Positions 10,131 to 18,366 of a stretch of DNA of 64,000 nt are shown here, in pieces (the stretch's first letter is position 1; each line of letters begins with the position of its first letter). The notes under the pieces are model-generated. The model was not told the origin of the DNA. It worked only from the letters and a program-made list of their open reading frames with translations, and did not search any database. The position numbers were made by a program, and so were the translations under genes. The stretch is from Flavobacteriaceae bacterium (lineage in GTDB: Bacteria; Bacteroidota; Bacteroidia; Flavobacteriales; Flavobacteriaceae), in contig JANQNQ010000013.1 of NCBI GenBank assembly GCA_028279515.1, forward strand, positions 166,793-230,792, written 5' to 3'.

Positions 10131-10661
10131 AATGAAAATGATTTTGGTTATTATGTAAGAAAATTACTCATTATGAGTGGGTTATGTAAATTATTTCTAC
10201 TAACGACAGCGAGGAACATATGAACGACCGAAGCAGAAAGATTAACTGCTTTTTAGGGTTGAGTTGTTTATTTATTGAGGTATAGATGCGAAGAGGAATT
10301 AGTGAATAGCGATGAGGTAAACCTGAAATAGATTCCTGCCTGCGCAGGAATGACAAACCCAACATTTATCCACCGAAACTTCAGTGAAGGTGGGCCCAAC
10401 ACCCAACACCAAAAAGTACTTGTGCATTCGCGGCTAAACAATACTTTCATCTAACATCTAACACACCTTCGCCAGCCTCCTACGCCGAAGTGGCCTTGGT
10501 TACGAAGTCCGTAAGGCTTCGGTGCATGTAGACAATAGAAAATAATCAATAGTCAATAATCAACACTCCTTCGCCGAGGCTGCGGAGCATTCGGATGCAC
10601 AACTAAACACCTAAACAAATAAACGATTCAACATAAATACCTATTTTAGCTTAGCGATTAT
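10131..10661. other. Long non-coding region with REP-like palindrome and degenerate repeats
   Basis: There is no credible gene in these 530 bp. Short minus-strand reading frames here only translate the palindrome. Contents are a REP-like palindrome (10332-10351), two related patches sharing an AACAC(A/T)CCTTCGCC core (about 10457-10475 and 10561-10576) with CTTCGG-type arms, and AT-rich filler. The region must also hold the upstream control regions of the chitinase (minus strand) and the deacetylase-like gene (plus strand). A weak -7-like TATTTTAG is seen at 10642-10649, but it is only 12 bp from the ATG. Confidence 0.6.
10332..10351. repeat. REP-like palindromic element
   Basis: The sequence shows ATTCCTGC-CTGC-GCAGGAAT, an 8-bp perfect stem with a 4-base loop, followed by GAC. 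This is the widespread dispersed bacterial palindrome whose chance translation gives 'VIPAQAGI'-like peptides. Only one copy is in the window, so its copy number in this genome cannot be judged. Confidence 0.6.
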
Positions 10662-11951
10662 ATGCTATTAGTCTATACCCATAAAATAACACCGCGTGTT
10701 GCTTATATCTTTAAGCACATCTTTGTTCGTATCTTAAAGACTGAGGTAGGTTTCACCTCAAAAATTGAAGAGTTCGTAGCGCATAGTGGTCCGAAGATGT
10801 CGTATACCAGACAGCAGTTAGGAAAAGAGTTCTTTGTGCGCAGTCAGGATTTATTGTTTGAACAAGGGATTTCAGATGTCAACATTCATATGAGCAATTG
10901 GGGTGCGACACCTTGTTTCTTTGCTACAGGGGACAATAGCGATCTTCCGTTTGATATTTTTGCGGCTAGTTTTTATCTGATCAGCCGTTATGAAGAATAC
11001 CTTCCGCATGTAAAGGATGAACACGGACGCTTCCCGGCTTCAGAGAGCTTGGCGTTTCAGTATGGGTTCTTAGAAGACCCTGTGGTCGATCTTTGGGCAT
11101 TTAAGCTCAAAGAGGTGTTAGTACAACGCTTTCCGGAGGCCTCGTTCGAAACTCGCGAATATCGATTTGTTCCGCTGGTCGATGTACCTGTGGCTTTTAG
11201 CTATCGTAAAAAAGGGTTGCTTAGAACGCTGAGTGGTACATTGCGTGATTTCTTCAGCTTCCGCATAAAAAAATCGATAGAAAGGTATTCGGTATTGTTT
11301 GGGTTTAGACCTGATCCACTAGACACGTTTGAAGCCTTCCGCAGAGTATTTAAAGAATATGGTCTACAAGGACAGTTTTTCTTTTTGATGGCCAATTACA
11401 GTGCGTACGATCATAACATCTCTAGCAACAATCCGCGGTTTCGGTCCTTGATCAAATCGGTCTCTGATTATAACTTGGTCTCGTTGATGCTTTCGTACAA
11501 TGGGTCATTAGACATGCAGACCATCAAGAAAGAACGCAAGCGACTTAGTGAGACCATCCACCGTCCTGTAAACAGAGTGCGGCAACATTTTACCAAGCTT
11601 CACATTCCTGAGAGCTATCGTAATTTGGTAGAACTGGAGTTTAAGGAAGATTTCACCATGGGATATCCTAGAAACTTGGGATTTAGGGCCAGTACCTGTA
11701 CACCATTTTATTATTACGATATTGGTTTTGAAGTACAGACGCCATTAAAGGTCTATTCAGTACCCATTGGCGATCAAGCCTTTAAGCATTATGAGTCAGA
11801 GCAGATGCTTATGGAAAAGATCATGCACATTGGCAATGAAGTGAAGAGGGTGAAGGGCACTTTTATGATGGCCGTACGAAATTCGATTATCTCAACCACG
11901 TCTAACCGTAAAGAAATTTTTCAAGTAGTTATCAATGAATTTTCAAGATAG
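10662..11951 (+). CDS. Polysaccharide-deacetylase-like protein of the Bacteroidota DUF7033 type
   Basis: A 429-residue cytoplasmic-looking protein without a signal peptide. From memory it matches Bacteroidota proteins annotated as polysaccharide deacetylase family with an N-terminal DUF7033-type region (LPFDIFAASFYLISRYEEYLP near residues 105-125). The C-terminal half looks like a NodB-fold barrel (QGQFFFLM, FRASTCTPFYYYDI). The canonical metal ligands are not evident: where a DVD-type motif is expected there is LVDVPVAF, and where an H-x-SY motif is expected there is LMLSYNGS. Catalysis is therefore uncertain. The last 17 bases overlap the start of the HAD nucleotidase gene, so the two form an operon. 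The start ATG at 10662 gives a typical family N-terminus (MLLVYTHKITPR). Confidence 0.7.
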   Translation: MLLVYTHKITPRVAYIFKHIFVRILKTEVGFTSKIEEFVAHSGPKMSYTRQQLGKEFFVRSQDLLFEQGISDVNIHMSNWGATPCFFATGDNSDLPFDIFAASFYLISRYEEYLPHVKDEHGRFPASESLAFQYGFLEDPVVDLWAFKLKEVLVQRFPEASFETREYRFVPLVDVPVAFSYRKKGLLRTLSGTLRDFFSFRIKKSIERYSVLFGFRPDPLDTFEAFRRVFKEYGLQGQFFFLMANYSAYDHNISSNNPRFRSLIKSVSDYNLVSLMLSYNGSLDMQTIKKERKRLSETIHRPVNRVRQHFTKLHIPESYRNLVELEFKEDFTMGYPRNLGFRASTCTPFYYYDIGFEVQTPLKVYSVPIGDQAFKHYESEQMLMEKIMHIGNEVKRVKGTFMMAVRNSIISTTSNRKEIFQVVINEFSR

Positions 11952-12627
11952 AATCACCGACGTTTTCTTTGATCTAGATCACACTTTGTGGGATTTCGAA
12001 CGAAATTCGGCACTGACGTTTCAATACATTTTGCAGAAGCACCAAATAGGGGTTGATATCAATGACTTTCTAAAAATCTACGTGCCCATCAATTTTGAAT
12101 ACTGGAAAATGTATCGCGAAGAACGCATCAGTAAAGAAGAGTTGCGATACGGTCGCCTTAAAAAGACATTTGATGCCTTACGAATTTCGGTGGGTGATGA
12201 GATGATCCATGTGTTATCGACCGAGTATATCGAATACCTTCCGTCCAATAATTACTTGTTTGATCACACCCATGACATTCTCAACTATTTGAAGCCCAAG
12301 TATCGATTGCACATTATCACTAATGGTTTTAAAGAAGTGCAAAACGGAAAACTTGCTAATTCTAAGATCGACCATTTTTTTGAGCACGTTATCAACTCTG
12401 AAATGGTAGGGGTTAAAAAGCCCAATCGAAAAATCTTTGATTTTGCGTTGGATAGGGCAGGAGTGGCCGCTGCGAATTCTATGATGGTCGGAGATAACTT
12501 GGAAGCCGACATTCTGGGCGCCAAATCGGTAGGAATGGAAACCATTCATTTCAATGTACATGGCGACGATCCCCATGAACACGGAGTCATGATTCACAAC
12601 CTATTGGAGATTAAATCCTATCTTTAA
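11935..12627 (+). CDS. yjjG: YjjG-family HAD nucleotidase (noncanonical pyrimidine nucleotidase)
   Basis: A 230-residue HAD-superfamily phosphatase. The YjjG family dephosphorylates nucleoside monophosphates and helps remove non-canonical pyrimidine nucleotides. HAD motif I is FFDLDHTLWDF (nucleophile Asp13, Asp15), motif II is IITNG, motif III is the Lys in VGVKKPNRKIF, and motif IV is MMVGDNLEADI. A helical cap lies between motifs I and II. The start overlaps the upstream deacetylase-like gene by 17 bases, indicating cotranscription. The exact substrate is not visible, and annotation as a general HAD hydrolase would also fit. Confidence 0.85.
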   Translation: MNFQDRITDVFFDLDHTLWDFERNSALTFQYILQKHQIGVDINDFLKIYVPINFEYWKMYREERISKEELRYGRLKKTFDALRISVGDEMIHVLSTEYIEYLPSNNYLFDHTHDILNYLKPKYRLHIITNGFKEVQNGKLANSKIDHFFEHVINSEMVGVKKPNRKIFDFALDRAGVAAANSMMVGDNLEADILGAKSVGMETIHFNVHGDDPHEHGVMIHNLLEIKSYL

Positions 12628-12633
12628 TAGAAG

Positions 12634-12658
12634 CCAGACAATATTCTGGATCTTTTTA
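12634..12658 (+). terminator. Weak terminator-like hairpin after yjjG
   Basis: CCAGA and TCTGG form a short stem around a six-base loop, followed by a T-rich stretch. The stem is only five base pairs, so termination is likely partial and the next gene may still be reached by readthrough. Confidence 0.35.
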
Positions 12659-12671
12659 ACGTTTTTTTTGT

Positions 12672-13238
12672 ATGCAAGTTCGCCCCACATACCTACAAAA
12701 CTTTCTGATATGCCTTGTACTACTTGGCGCACTTTCTTCTTGTGTCAAGGATGTTGACTTTGATCAAGCTGATGAGTTTACGCTGGCTCCTGTTGTTGAG
12801 TCTAGCCTGTTCTTTTTTGATCTGACTCCAGATAGATTTGTCGACGACGTGGGTGCCGAAACACAAGTAGCCACTGATACTATTGACCTTGATGTGTTCA
12901 ACGATTCGTTTTTGAATGACAACCTTATCAGAGCCGAATTTACCTTTGAAGTAACCAATACGATCGCCCGTAGTTTTACGGCAGATGTCTCTTTCTTAGA
13001 TGATGCCGATCAGGCGCAGGTGGCACCGATTTTAGTCAATGTGCCTGCTTCAAATAACGGAGAAGAAATGGTTGTGACCACCATACGAGACTTTCAAGAA
13101 GCCGAGTTAGAGGCTTTGAAGCAGAGTACTCAAATGGCGGCCGACGTCTCAATACAAACAGGAACCCCCATCACTCAGAATAGCCCTGGAAATCTGAAAC
13201 TTAAATCCAAAGTAATTCTGTATCTCAATATTGAATAA
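12672..13238 (+). CDS. Lipoprotein of unknown function
   Basis: A 188-residue protein with a lipoprotein signal and lipobox LSSC (Cys24). The mature part is rich in acidic residues and probable beta strands (LIRAEFTFEVTNTIARSFTADVSF), with no catalytic motif I recognise. It sits 44 bp after yjjG and 9 bp before the DUF5723-like gene, and is probably cotranscribed with that gene and the next one. The three together look like an envelope-associated set. Function is unknown. Confidence 0.72.
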   Translation: MQVRPTYLQNFLICLVLLGALSSCVKDVDFDQADEFTLAPVVESSLFFFDLTPDRFVDDVGAETQVATDTIDLDVFNDSFLNDNLIRAEFTFEVTNTIARSFTADVSFLDDADQAQVAPILVNVPASNNGEEMVVTTIRDFQEAELEALKQSTQMAADVSIQTGTPITQNSPGNLKLKSKVILYLNIE

Positions 13239-13247
13239 CGACTACTT

Positions 13248-14681
13248 ATGAAAAAGATATGGGTTCTATCTTTGTTGATGGGTTGTCTGATGCACGCCCA
13301 GAACAAGCAATTGTTATACGATTACACAGACATACCGCAGTCCCTGCTTTTAAACCCAGGAGCTGAGGTCAACTACCGATGGCATGTTGGGATTCCGTTG
13401 TTGTCACACCTTCACGTGAATGCAGGAAGTTCAGGTGTTTCGGCCTTTGATCTGTTTACAGATGACGGAGTCGATTTCAACACCAAATTTCGCAGCGTAT
13501 TAAATGATTTAGACCGAAATGACTTCTTTGCCATCAATCAGCAACTCGAAGTATTCAGTGGCGGATTTCGACCAGGAGGTTGGGGTGATAATCGGTACTT
13601 TTCCTTCGGAATGTATGAAGAGATCGATATTCATGCCTACTTTCCGAAAGACCTTGCTGTCCTGGCCTACGAAGGAAATGGAGGCCCCAACATCAATCGA
13701 GTTTTCAATTTGGGAGACCTGAATCTTCAGGGCGAGTTCTTGACCGTTTTTCACTTTGGATTCAATCAAAAGGTCAACGATAAATTCACCTTTGGTGCCC
13801 GCGGAAAGATCTATTCGAGCATCTTTAACTTTCGATCTACCAACAACTCGGGGTCTTTTTACTCGGTTCCTGGGCAAAACAATTTCTATCAACACATCGC
13901 TATTGCAGACCTCGAATTGCAGACTTCGGGATACGCATCGCTACGCGATATCGAATCAGACAATACGTCAGATGGTAGTAAGCAAGTACTTAAAAAATTT
14001 AAGCGTCGCGCTTTTTTAGGCGGAAACTTGGGATTGGGTTTTGATGTCGGTTTCACCTATCATCCGTCAGAGCAATGGACTGTTACCGGAAGCCTTCAAG
14101 ACGTCGGATTCATTCGCCATAGTAAGGACGTAGAAACCTATCGAGTCGATGGCGAATATGCCCTCGAAGGATTGGATCTGTTGTTTCCTGGAATTGATGA
14201 TGCAGACGACGTGAACAACTACTGGGAAGACCTAAAAAATGAGCTGGAAGATGAATTTGGCTTAGATACACTAAATACGAAATACACAACTTGGCGTCCA
14301 ATAAAATTGAACGCCTCCCTTAAATATTCGTTCGGAAAAGAACGCAGTAAAGACTGTGACTGCGCACCAACCGAAAACGGATATCTCAATGCCGTGGGTG
14401 CACAACTGTTCATGGTGTCCAGACCACGCAGACCTCAAATGGCGCTCACGGCATTCTATTATCGAAGGCTATTCGACTTTTTAAGTGCAAAGGCAACCTA
14501 TACGGTCGATAGTTATTCGTTTACAAATGTGGGACTTGGGGTTTCTACACATTTTGCGAACGCAAATTTTTATCTAATGGTTGATAATTTGCTAGAATTT
14601 CAGAACTTAGCAAAAGCCAATGCGGTATCCTTTCAATTAGGATTTAATTATATATTGCCGCAAGGGGATAAACCATATTGA
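13248..14681 (+). CDS. DUF5723-like outer-membrane protein
   Basis: A 477-residue protein with a signal peptide (about residues 1-17, cleavage after MHA) and alternating beta-strand segments throughout, ending in NAVSFQLGFNYILPQ. This is consistent with an outer-membrane barrel. It resembles, from memory, flavobacterial proteins labelled DUF5723, recognised by the N-terminal IPQSLLLNPGAEVNYRWHVG. It begins 9 bp after a lipoprotein gene, and its stop lies 1 bp before the ATG of the next gene (TGACATG). No substrate or complex can be inferred. A PorP/SprF-like barrel role is conceivable but not shown. Confidence 0.75.
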   Translation: MKKIWVLSLLMGCLMHAQNKQLLYDYTDIPQSLLLNPGAEVNYRWHVGIPLLSHLHVNAGSSGVSAFDLFTDDGVDFNTKFRSVLNDLDRNDFFAINQQLEVFSGGFRPGGWGDNRYFSFGMYEEIDIHAYFPKDLAVLAYEGNGGPNINRVFNLGDLNLQGEFLTVFHFGFNQKVNDKFTFGARGKIYSSIFNFRSTNNSGSFYSVPGQNNFYQHIAIADLELQTSGYASLRDIESDNTSDGSKQVLKKFKRRAFLGGNLGLGFDVGFTYHPSEQWTVTGSLQDVGFIRHSKDVETYRVDGEYALEGLDLLFPGIDDADDVNNYWEDLKNELEDEFGLDTLNTKYTTWRPIKLNASLKYSFGKERSKDCDCAPTENGYLNAVGAQLFMVSRPRRPQMALTAFYYRRLFDFLSAKATYTVDSYSFTNVGLGVSTHFANANFYLMVDNLLEFQNLAKANAVSFQLGFNYILPQGDKPY

Positions 14682-14682
14682 C

Positions 14683-15483
14683 ATGAAACGACTTTTTTTT
14701 CTGTTTGCTGTGCTTTTCTCGATGCAGAGCGCCTTTTCGCAAAATCAATTAAATGACTACAAGTATATTGTGATTCCTGCCGCCTATGATTTTTTGGGTG
14801 ATACGGATCAATATCGCCTCAATTCACTTACACGTTTTTTATTCAAGAAAGACGGGTTTGAGGTGCTTTCTGCAGGAGAACAGTATCCACAAGATTTGGC
14901 CATGAATCAATGTTTGGCTTTAAAAGCAGATGTTGAGAAGCAATCAGGATTCTTGGTGACCAAATTGGTGATTCACCTTAAAGATTGTCAAAATAATATC
15001 GTTTATAGCTCAGCCGAAGGTAAGAGCCGCGAAAAGGATTTTAAAGCAGCATACCAGGCTGCATTGAAAGATGCCTACAAGTCCATCCAAGCGCTGGATT
15101 ACAAATATTCTGGAAAAGAAATGGTGCTATCAACTCCTACTCAACCTCAGGTGGTTGTTAAAGAGGAAGTAAAAAAGCCAGCACCTCCAAAGCCACCAGT
15201 GGTTAAAGAAACAACTCAAAAGCCAGCTCCGGTAAAGCCATCAAAGCCAAGTATCTCTGCCGAAAAGTCAGGGGCATTTCTCTATGCCCAGCCTACAGCA
15301 ACCGGATACCAATTGGTTGATAGCACACCAAAGATCGTTTATATCTTACAACGCACGGGTAAAGAAAACGTATACTTGCTAAAAAATAAGAACGGCATCG
15401 TTTACAATAGAGGCGGAAAGTGGATCGTAGAATACTATGAGGGCGATACCCAAACTGCGAAAGTAGTAGACATCAAGTTCTAA
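14683..15483 (+). CDS. Secreted protein of unknown function with Pro/Lys-rich linker
   Basis: A 266-residue protein with a signal peptide cleaved around AFSQ (residue 20). The first half (about 25-145) is a compact alpha/beta domain beginning NDYKYIVIPAAYDFLGDTDQYRLNSL. A low-complexity linker rich in Lys-Pro and Pro-Ala follows (about 155-195), then a small C-terminal beta domain (KIVYILQRTGKENVYLLKNKNG). It follows the DUF5723-like gene with one base between stop and start. The linker suggests it spans periplasmic space or tethers two domains. Its stop overlaps the convergent rarA stop by three bases. Confidence 0.72.
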   Translation: MKRLFFLFAVLFSMQSAFSQNQLNDYKYIVIPAAYDFLGDTDQYRLNSLTRFLFKKDGFEVLSAGEQYPQDLAMNQCLALKADVEKQSGFLVTKLVIHLKDCQNNIVYSSAEGKSREKDFKAAYQAALKDAYKSIQALDYKYSGKEMVLSTPTQPQVVVKEEVKKPAPPKPPVVKETTQKPAPVKPSKPSISAEKSGAFLYAQPTATGYQLVDSTPKIVYILQRTGKENVYLLKNKNGIVYNRGGKWIVEYYEGDTQTAKVVDIKF

Positions 15484-16757
15484 TACCCGTATTTATCTTT
15501 CCAACGGTGTTTTAAGAAATCCCTTTGCGCTTTCTCGCGACTGTTGTCGCCAGGCTCATACAAGCGTGTATTTGCAATTTCTTCTGGAAGAAACTCGTGC
15601 GACACAAAGTTGTTGGTATGGTCATGGGCGTATTGATACTCTTGTCCGTAGCCTAGATCCTTCATCAATTTGGTGGGTGCATTTCGTATTGAAAGTGGTA
15701 CCGACAAGTCTCCCGTTTGTTTCACAAGCGACTGTGCCTTTTTGATGGCCATGTACGATGCATTACTCTTAGGAGAAGTTGCCAGATAGATAGCACATTG
15801 ACTCAAGATAATCCTCGATTCGGGATAACCGATGGTGCTAACGGCCTGAAAAGTATTGTTGGCAATTACCAATGCCGTCGGGTTCGCATTGCCAATATCT
15901 TCAGAAGCTAATATCAACATACGTCTAGCGATGAATTTTACGTCTTCACCACCTTCGACCATTCGTGCCAGCCAATATACCGCTGCATTAGGATCACTTC
16001 CACGAATCGATTTGATAAAAGCAGATATGATGTCGTAATGTTGTTCACCTGTTTTGTCATAGAGTACAGTGTTTTTCTGTACCCTCGAAAGCACCATATC
16101 ATTGGTGATGACAACCTCGTCACTGTCTTCAGAATTGATCAACAGTTCAAAGATGTTCAGCAGTTTTCGGGCGTCGCCTCCAGAAAGTCGCATTAAGGCT
16201 TCGGTTTCCTTTAGCTTGATCTTCTTTTTAGAAAGTACCTCGTCTGTCTTCATGGCGCGTTCTAAAAGAGCCGTTAGGTCTTCCTTTCCGAAGGAATTCA
16301 AAACATAGACCTGACAACGCGACAACAATGCGGGGATGACCTCAAAACTCGGGTTTTCTGTCGTGGCACCAACAAGTGTCACCCAACCCTTTTCAACAGC
16401 TCCTAGCAGCGAATCTTGCTGCGATTTGCTGAAACGATGGATCTCATCGATAAACAAGATCGGATTCTTAGTAGTGAAAAGTCCGCCGCTCTGTTTGGCC
16501 TTATCAATGACCTCTCTAACATCCTTAACTCCTGAACTGATGGCACTCAAAGTATAAAAAGGTCGATCAGATTCATTAGCGATGATATTGGCCAGTGTGG
16601 TTTTTCCGGTGCCAGGAGGTCCCCAAAAGATTAACGAAGGGATCACGCCTTGCTTGATCTGTTTGGTTAACGCTCCCGTTTCGCCCACCAAATGTTGCTG
16701 ACTAATATAGTCATCGAGTGTTTTGGGTCGTATACGTTCGGCCAAGGGTTGATTCAT
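15480..16757 (-). CDS. rarA: Replication-associated recombination protein A (RarA/MgsA AAA+ ATPase)
   Basis: A 425-residue AAA+ ATPase of the clamp-loader group that acts at stalled replication forks. Walker A is GPPGTGKTT (residues 46-54), Walker B is LFIDEIH (101-107), and the sensor 1 region is LVGATTENPSF. The C-terminal tetramerisation part follows (RGSDPNAAVYWLARMVEGG, then LKHRWKDKYGY at the end). I chose the ATG at 16757 because MNQPLAERIRPKTLDDY is the usual family N-terminus. The frame extends 26 codons upstream with no homology. The last bases overlap the stop of the convergent secreted-protein gene. Confidence 0.94.
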   Translation of the reverse strand: MNQPLAERIRPKTLDDYISQQHLVGETGALTKQIKQGVIPSLIFWGPPGTGKTTLANIIANESDRPFYTLSAISSGVKDVREVIDKAKQSGGLFTTKNPILFIDEIHRFSKSQQDSLLGAVEKGWVTLVGATTENPSFEVIPALLSRCQVYVLNSFGKEDLTALLERAMKTDEVLSKKKIKLKETEALMRLSGGDARKLLNIFELLINSEDSDEVVITNDMVLSRVQKNTVLYDKTGEQHYDIISAFIKSIRGSDPNAAVYWLARMVEGGEDVKFIARRMLILASEDIGNANPTALVIANNTFQAVSTIGYPESRIILSQCAIYLATSPKSNASYMAIKKAQSLVKQTGDLSVPLSIRNAPTKLMKDLGYGQEYQYAHDHTNNFVSHEFLPEEIANTRLYEPGDNSREKAQRDFLKHRWKDKYGY

Positions 16758-16851
16758 GATGTAAAAATATCGATTTTGGGTCGAAGGTGACAATTTTTCA
16801 TTAAAAATCGATCTGGCTAATTTTTTGAAGTACAAATGGTAAATTTATACC

Positions 16852-17586
16852 ATGAGCAAACAGGATCCATTTCGATTTTCAACAGGTGTGATTGCCTACC
16901 CCATGCTATTCATGCTGTTGATCTGGTATGTATTCTGGGTAGAGCTCAAGTTTGACATTCCGTTGCGCTCTTTCGGAGTGCGTCCGCATACGTTAAAAGG
17001 ATTGATTGGTATTGTGATGAGTCCGTTCTTACACAGTGATGTCGATCACTTGTACAACAATACGATTCCGTTAGGGGTATTGTCAGCGGCGCTTTTCTAC
17101 TTTTACAGGCCCATTAGCTGGAAGGTACTGGGTTATGGTATCTTGCTTTCAGGCACTTTGACTTGGCTCATTGGTCAATCGGGCAATCATATCGGCGCCA
17201 GCGGACTTATTTATGTCTTGGCCAGTTTTATTTTCTTCAAAGGAATTTTTGCCAAAAACTTCAGATTGGTGGCACTCTCTATGCTTGTTGTTTTTCTCTA
17301 CGGAAGCATGATCTGGTATGTGTTTCCTGTTGATGTTTCCATTTCATGGGAAGGACACCTTTCGGGTGCGATCACGGGATTCGTATTCGCATTAATTTTT
17401 AGGAATCAGATTGCGAAACCACCAAAATATGCTTGGGAAAAGCCTGACTATAATGAGGAAGATGATCCCTTCATGAAGCACTTTGATGAGGACGGAAACT
17501 TTATCGAACACATCGAAGAAGAGGCACCCGAAGAAATCGAAATACGCTACGAATACAAAGAGAACGAAAAGAAAGACAGCCTATAA
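16852..17586 (+). CDS. Rhomboid-family intramembrane serine protease
   Basis: A 244-residue membrane protein that cleaves transmembrane substrates within the bilayer. The catalytic Ser117 lies in GASG (115-118) and His169 in WEGHLSGAITGF, the Ser-His dyad of rhomboids. HSDVDHLYNN (residues 61-70) supplies the conserved His/Asn of the oxyanion region. Five or six membrane segments cover residues 15-190, and an acidic, charged cytoplasmic tail follows (NEEDDPFMKHFDEDG onward). It is transcribed divergently from rarA across 94 bp and overlaps the convergent rlmB stop by six bases. Substrates are unknown. Confidence 0.9.
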   Translation: MSKQDPFRFSTGVIAYPMLFMLLIWYVFWVELKFDIPLRSFGVRPHTLKGLIGIVMSPFLHSDVDHLYNNTIPLGVLSAALFYFYRPISWKVLGYGILLSGTLTWLIGQSGNHIGASGLIYVLASFIFFKGIFAKNFRLVALSMLVVFLYGSMIWYVFPVDVSISWEGHLSGAITGFVFALIFRNQIAKPPKYAWEKPDYNEEDDPFMKHFDEDGNFIEHIEEEAPEEIEIRYEYKENEKKDSL

Positions 17587-18315
17587 ACGCTGACGTGTCA
17601 CTTCGTACAAGAAAGCACCACAAGCAACCGAAACGTTAAGCGAGGCTATCTCACCAAGCATCGGCAATTTTGCCTTTTCATCTACGGCTTTCAAAACCGA
17701 AGGATTTACACCTTTACCTTCAGACCCCATGACGATGGCCAACGGATCTTTTAGGGATACGTCATAGATAAGTGCATCGGTCTTTTCGGTGGCAGCTACC
17801 ACTTTGATGCCTGATGCTTGCATATAGAAAACAGCGTCTTTGATATGGTCAACTTTGCAGATAGGTACATTGAAAATGGCCCCAGCTGATGTTTTGACGG
17901 TGTCACCCCCAACAGGAGCTCCTCCTTTTTTCTGGATGATGATGCCGTGAACACCTGTACATTCAGCGGTACGAATGACGGCTCCAAAGTTACGCACGTC
18001 AGAAATCTGGTCCAATAACAAGAAAAGCGGAGTTTCACCAGATTCCATGACCTTCATTACTAAATTTTCAAGATCATAAAAGTCGATGGGCGCGATCTGT
18101 GCCACCGCACCTTGGTGATTTTTTCGAGTCAGTCTATTGAGTTTTTCCACCGGAACGTATGAAGCATTGATGCCTTCTTTACGCACTAATTGTTCTAACT
18201 GGTTAAATAGATCGCCTCTAAGGCCTTTTTGCAAAAAAACCTTGTCTAGGGTCTTACCAGCTTCAATGGCTTCAATAATGGCCCTTATACCGAAAATTTG
18301 TGTGTCTTTGGTCAT
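17581..18315 (-). CDS. rlmB: 23S rRNA (guanosine-2'-O-)-methyltransferase RlmB (TrmH/SpoU family)
   Basis: A 244-residue SPOUT methyltransferase that 2'-O-methylates a guanosine in the peptidyl-transferase region of 23S rRNA using S-adenosylmethionine. The N-terminal substrate-binding domain (IFGIRAIIEAIEAGKTLDKVF) is followed by SPOUT motif 1 (RNFGAVIRTAECTG), motif 2 (IVMGSEGKGV) and motif 3 (ASLNVSVACGAFLYEV). I place the start at the ATG at 18315 (MTKDTQIFGIRAI). The longer ATG reading frame from 18342 would begin inside the terminator of the upstream gene. The group also includes TrmH-type tRNA enzymes, but length and N-terminal domain favour RlmB. Confidence 0.9.
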   Translation of the reverse strand: MTKDTQIFGIRAIIEAIEAGKTLDKVFLQKGLRGDLFNQLEQLVRKEGINASYVPVEKLNRLTRKNHQGAVAQIAPIDFYDLENLVMKVMESGETPLFLLLDQISDVRNFGAVIRTAECTGVHGIIIQKKGGAPVGGDTVKTSAGAIFNVPICKVDHIKDAVFYMQASGIKVVAATEKTDALIYDVSLKDPLAIVMGSEGKGVNPSVLKAVDEKAKLPMLGEIASLNVSVACGAFLYEVTRQRL

Positions 18316-18331
18316 GGCGGCAAAGATAACT

Positions 18332-18362
18332 AAAAAAGCCACGCTAAAAACGTGGCCTTTTT
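18332..18362 (-). terminator. Terminator of the T9SS-tailed arylsulfotransferase-like gene
   Basis: On the minus strand GGCCACG, a TTTTTAG loop and CGTGGC are followed by a run of six T. It starts 4 bp beyond the stop at 18367 and ends before rlmB, separating the two units. Confidence 0.75.
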
Positions 18363-18366
18363 GATG

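Noticed and set aside
10171..10450. Two overlapping minus-strand frames of 60-64 codons
   Set aside because: They translate the REP-like palindrome ('FVIPAQAGI') and low-complexity flanks, with no coding signal.
13509..13895. A 128-codon minus-strand frame inside the DUF5723-like gene
   Set aside because: Antisense to a well-supported outer-membrane protein, with no signal or domain of its own.
16836..16853. Short inverted repeat TGGTA/TACCA before the rhomboid gene as operator or terminator
   Set aside because: Only 5 bp, AT-rich, and partly overlapping the start codon. Expected by chance in such sequence.
18316..18342. Nine-codon N-terminal extension of rlmB
   Set aside because: It starts inside the terminator hairpin of the gene upstream and adds a hydrophobic stretch not typical of the family.
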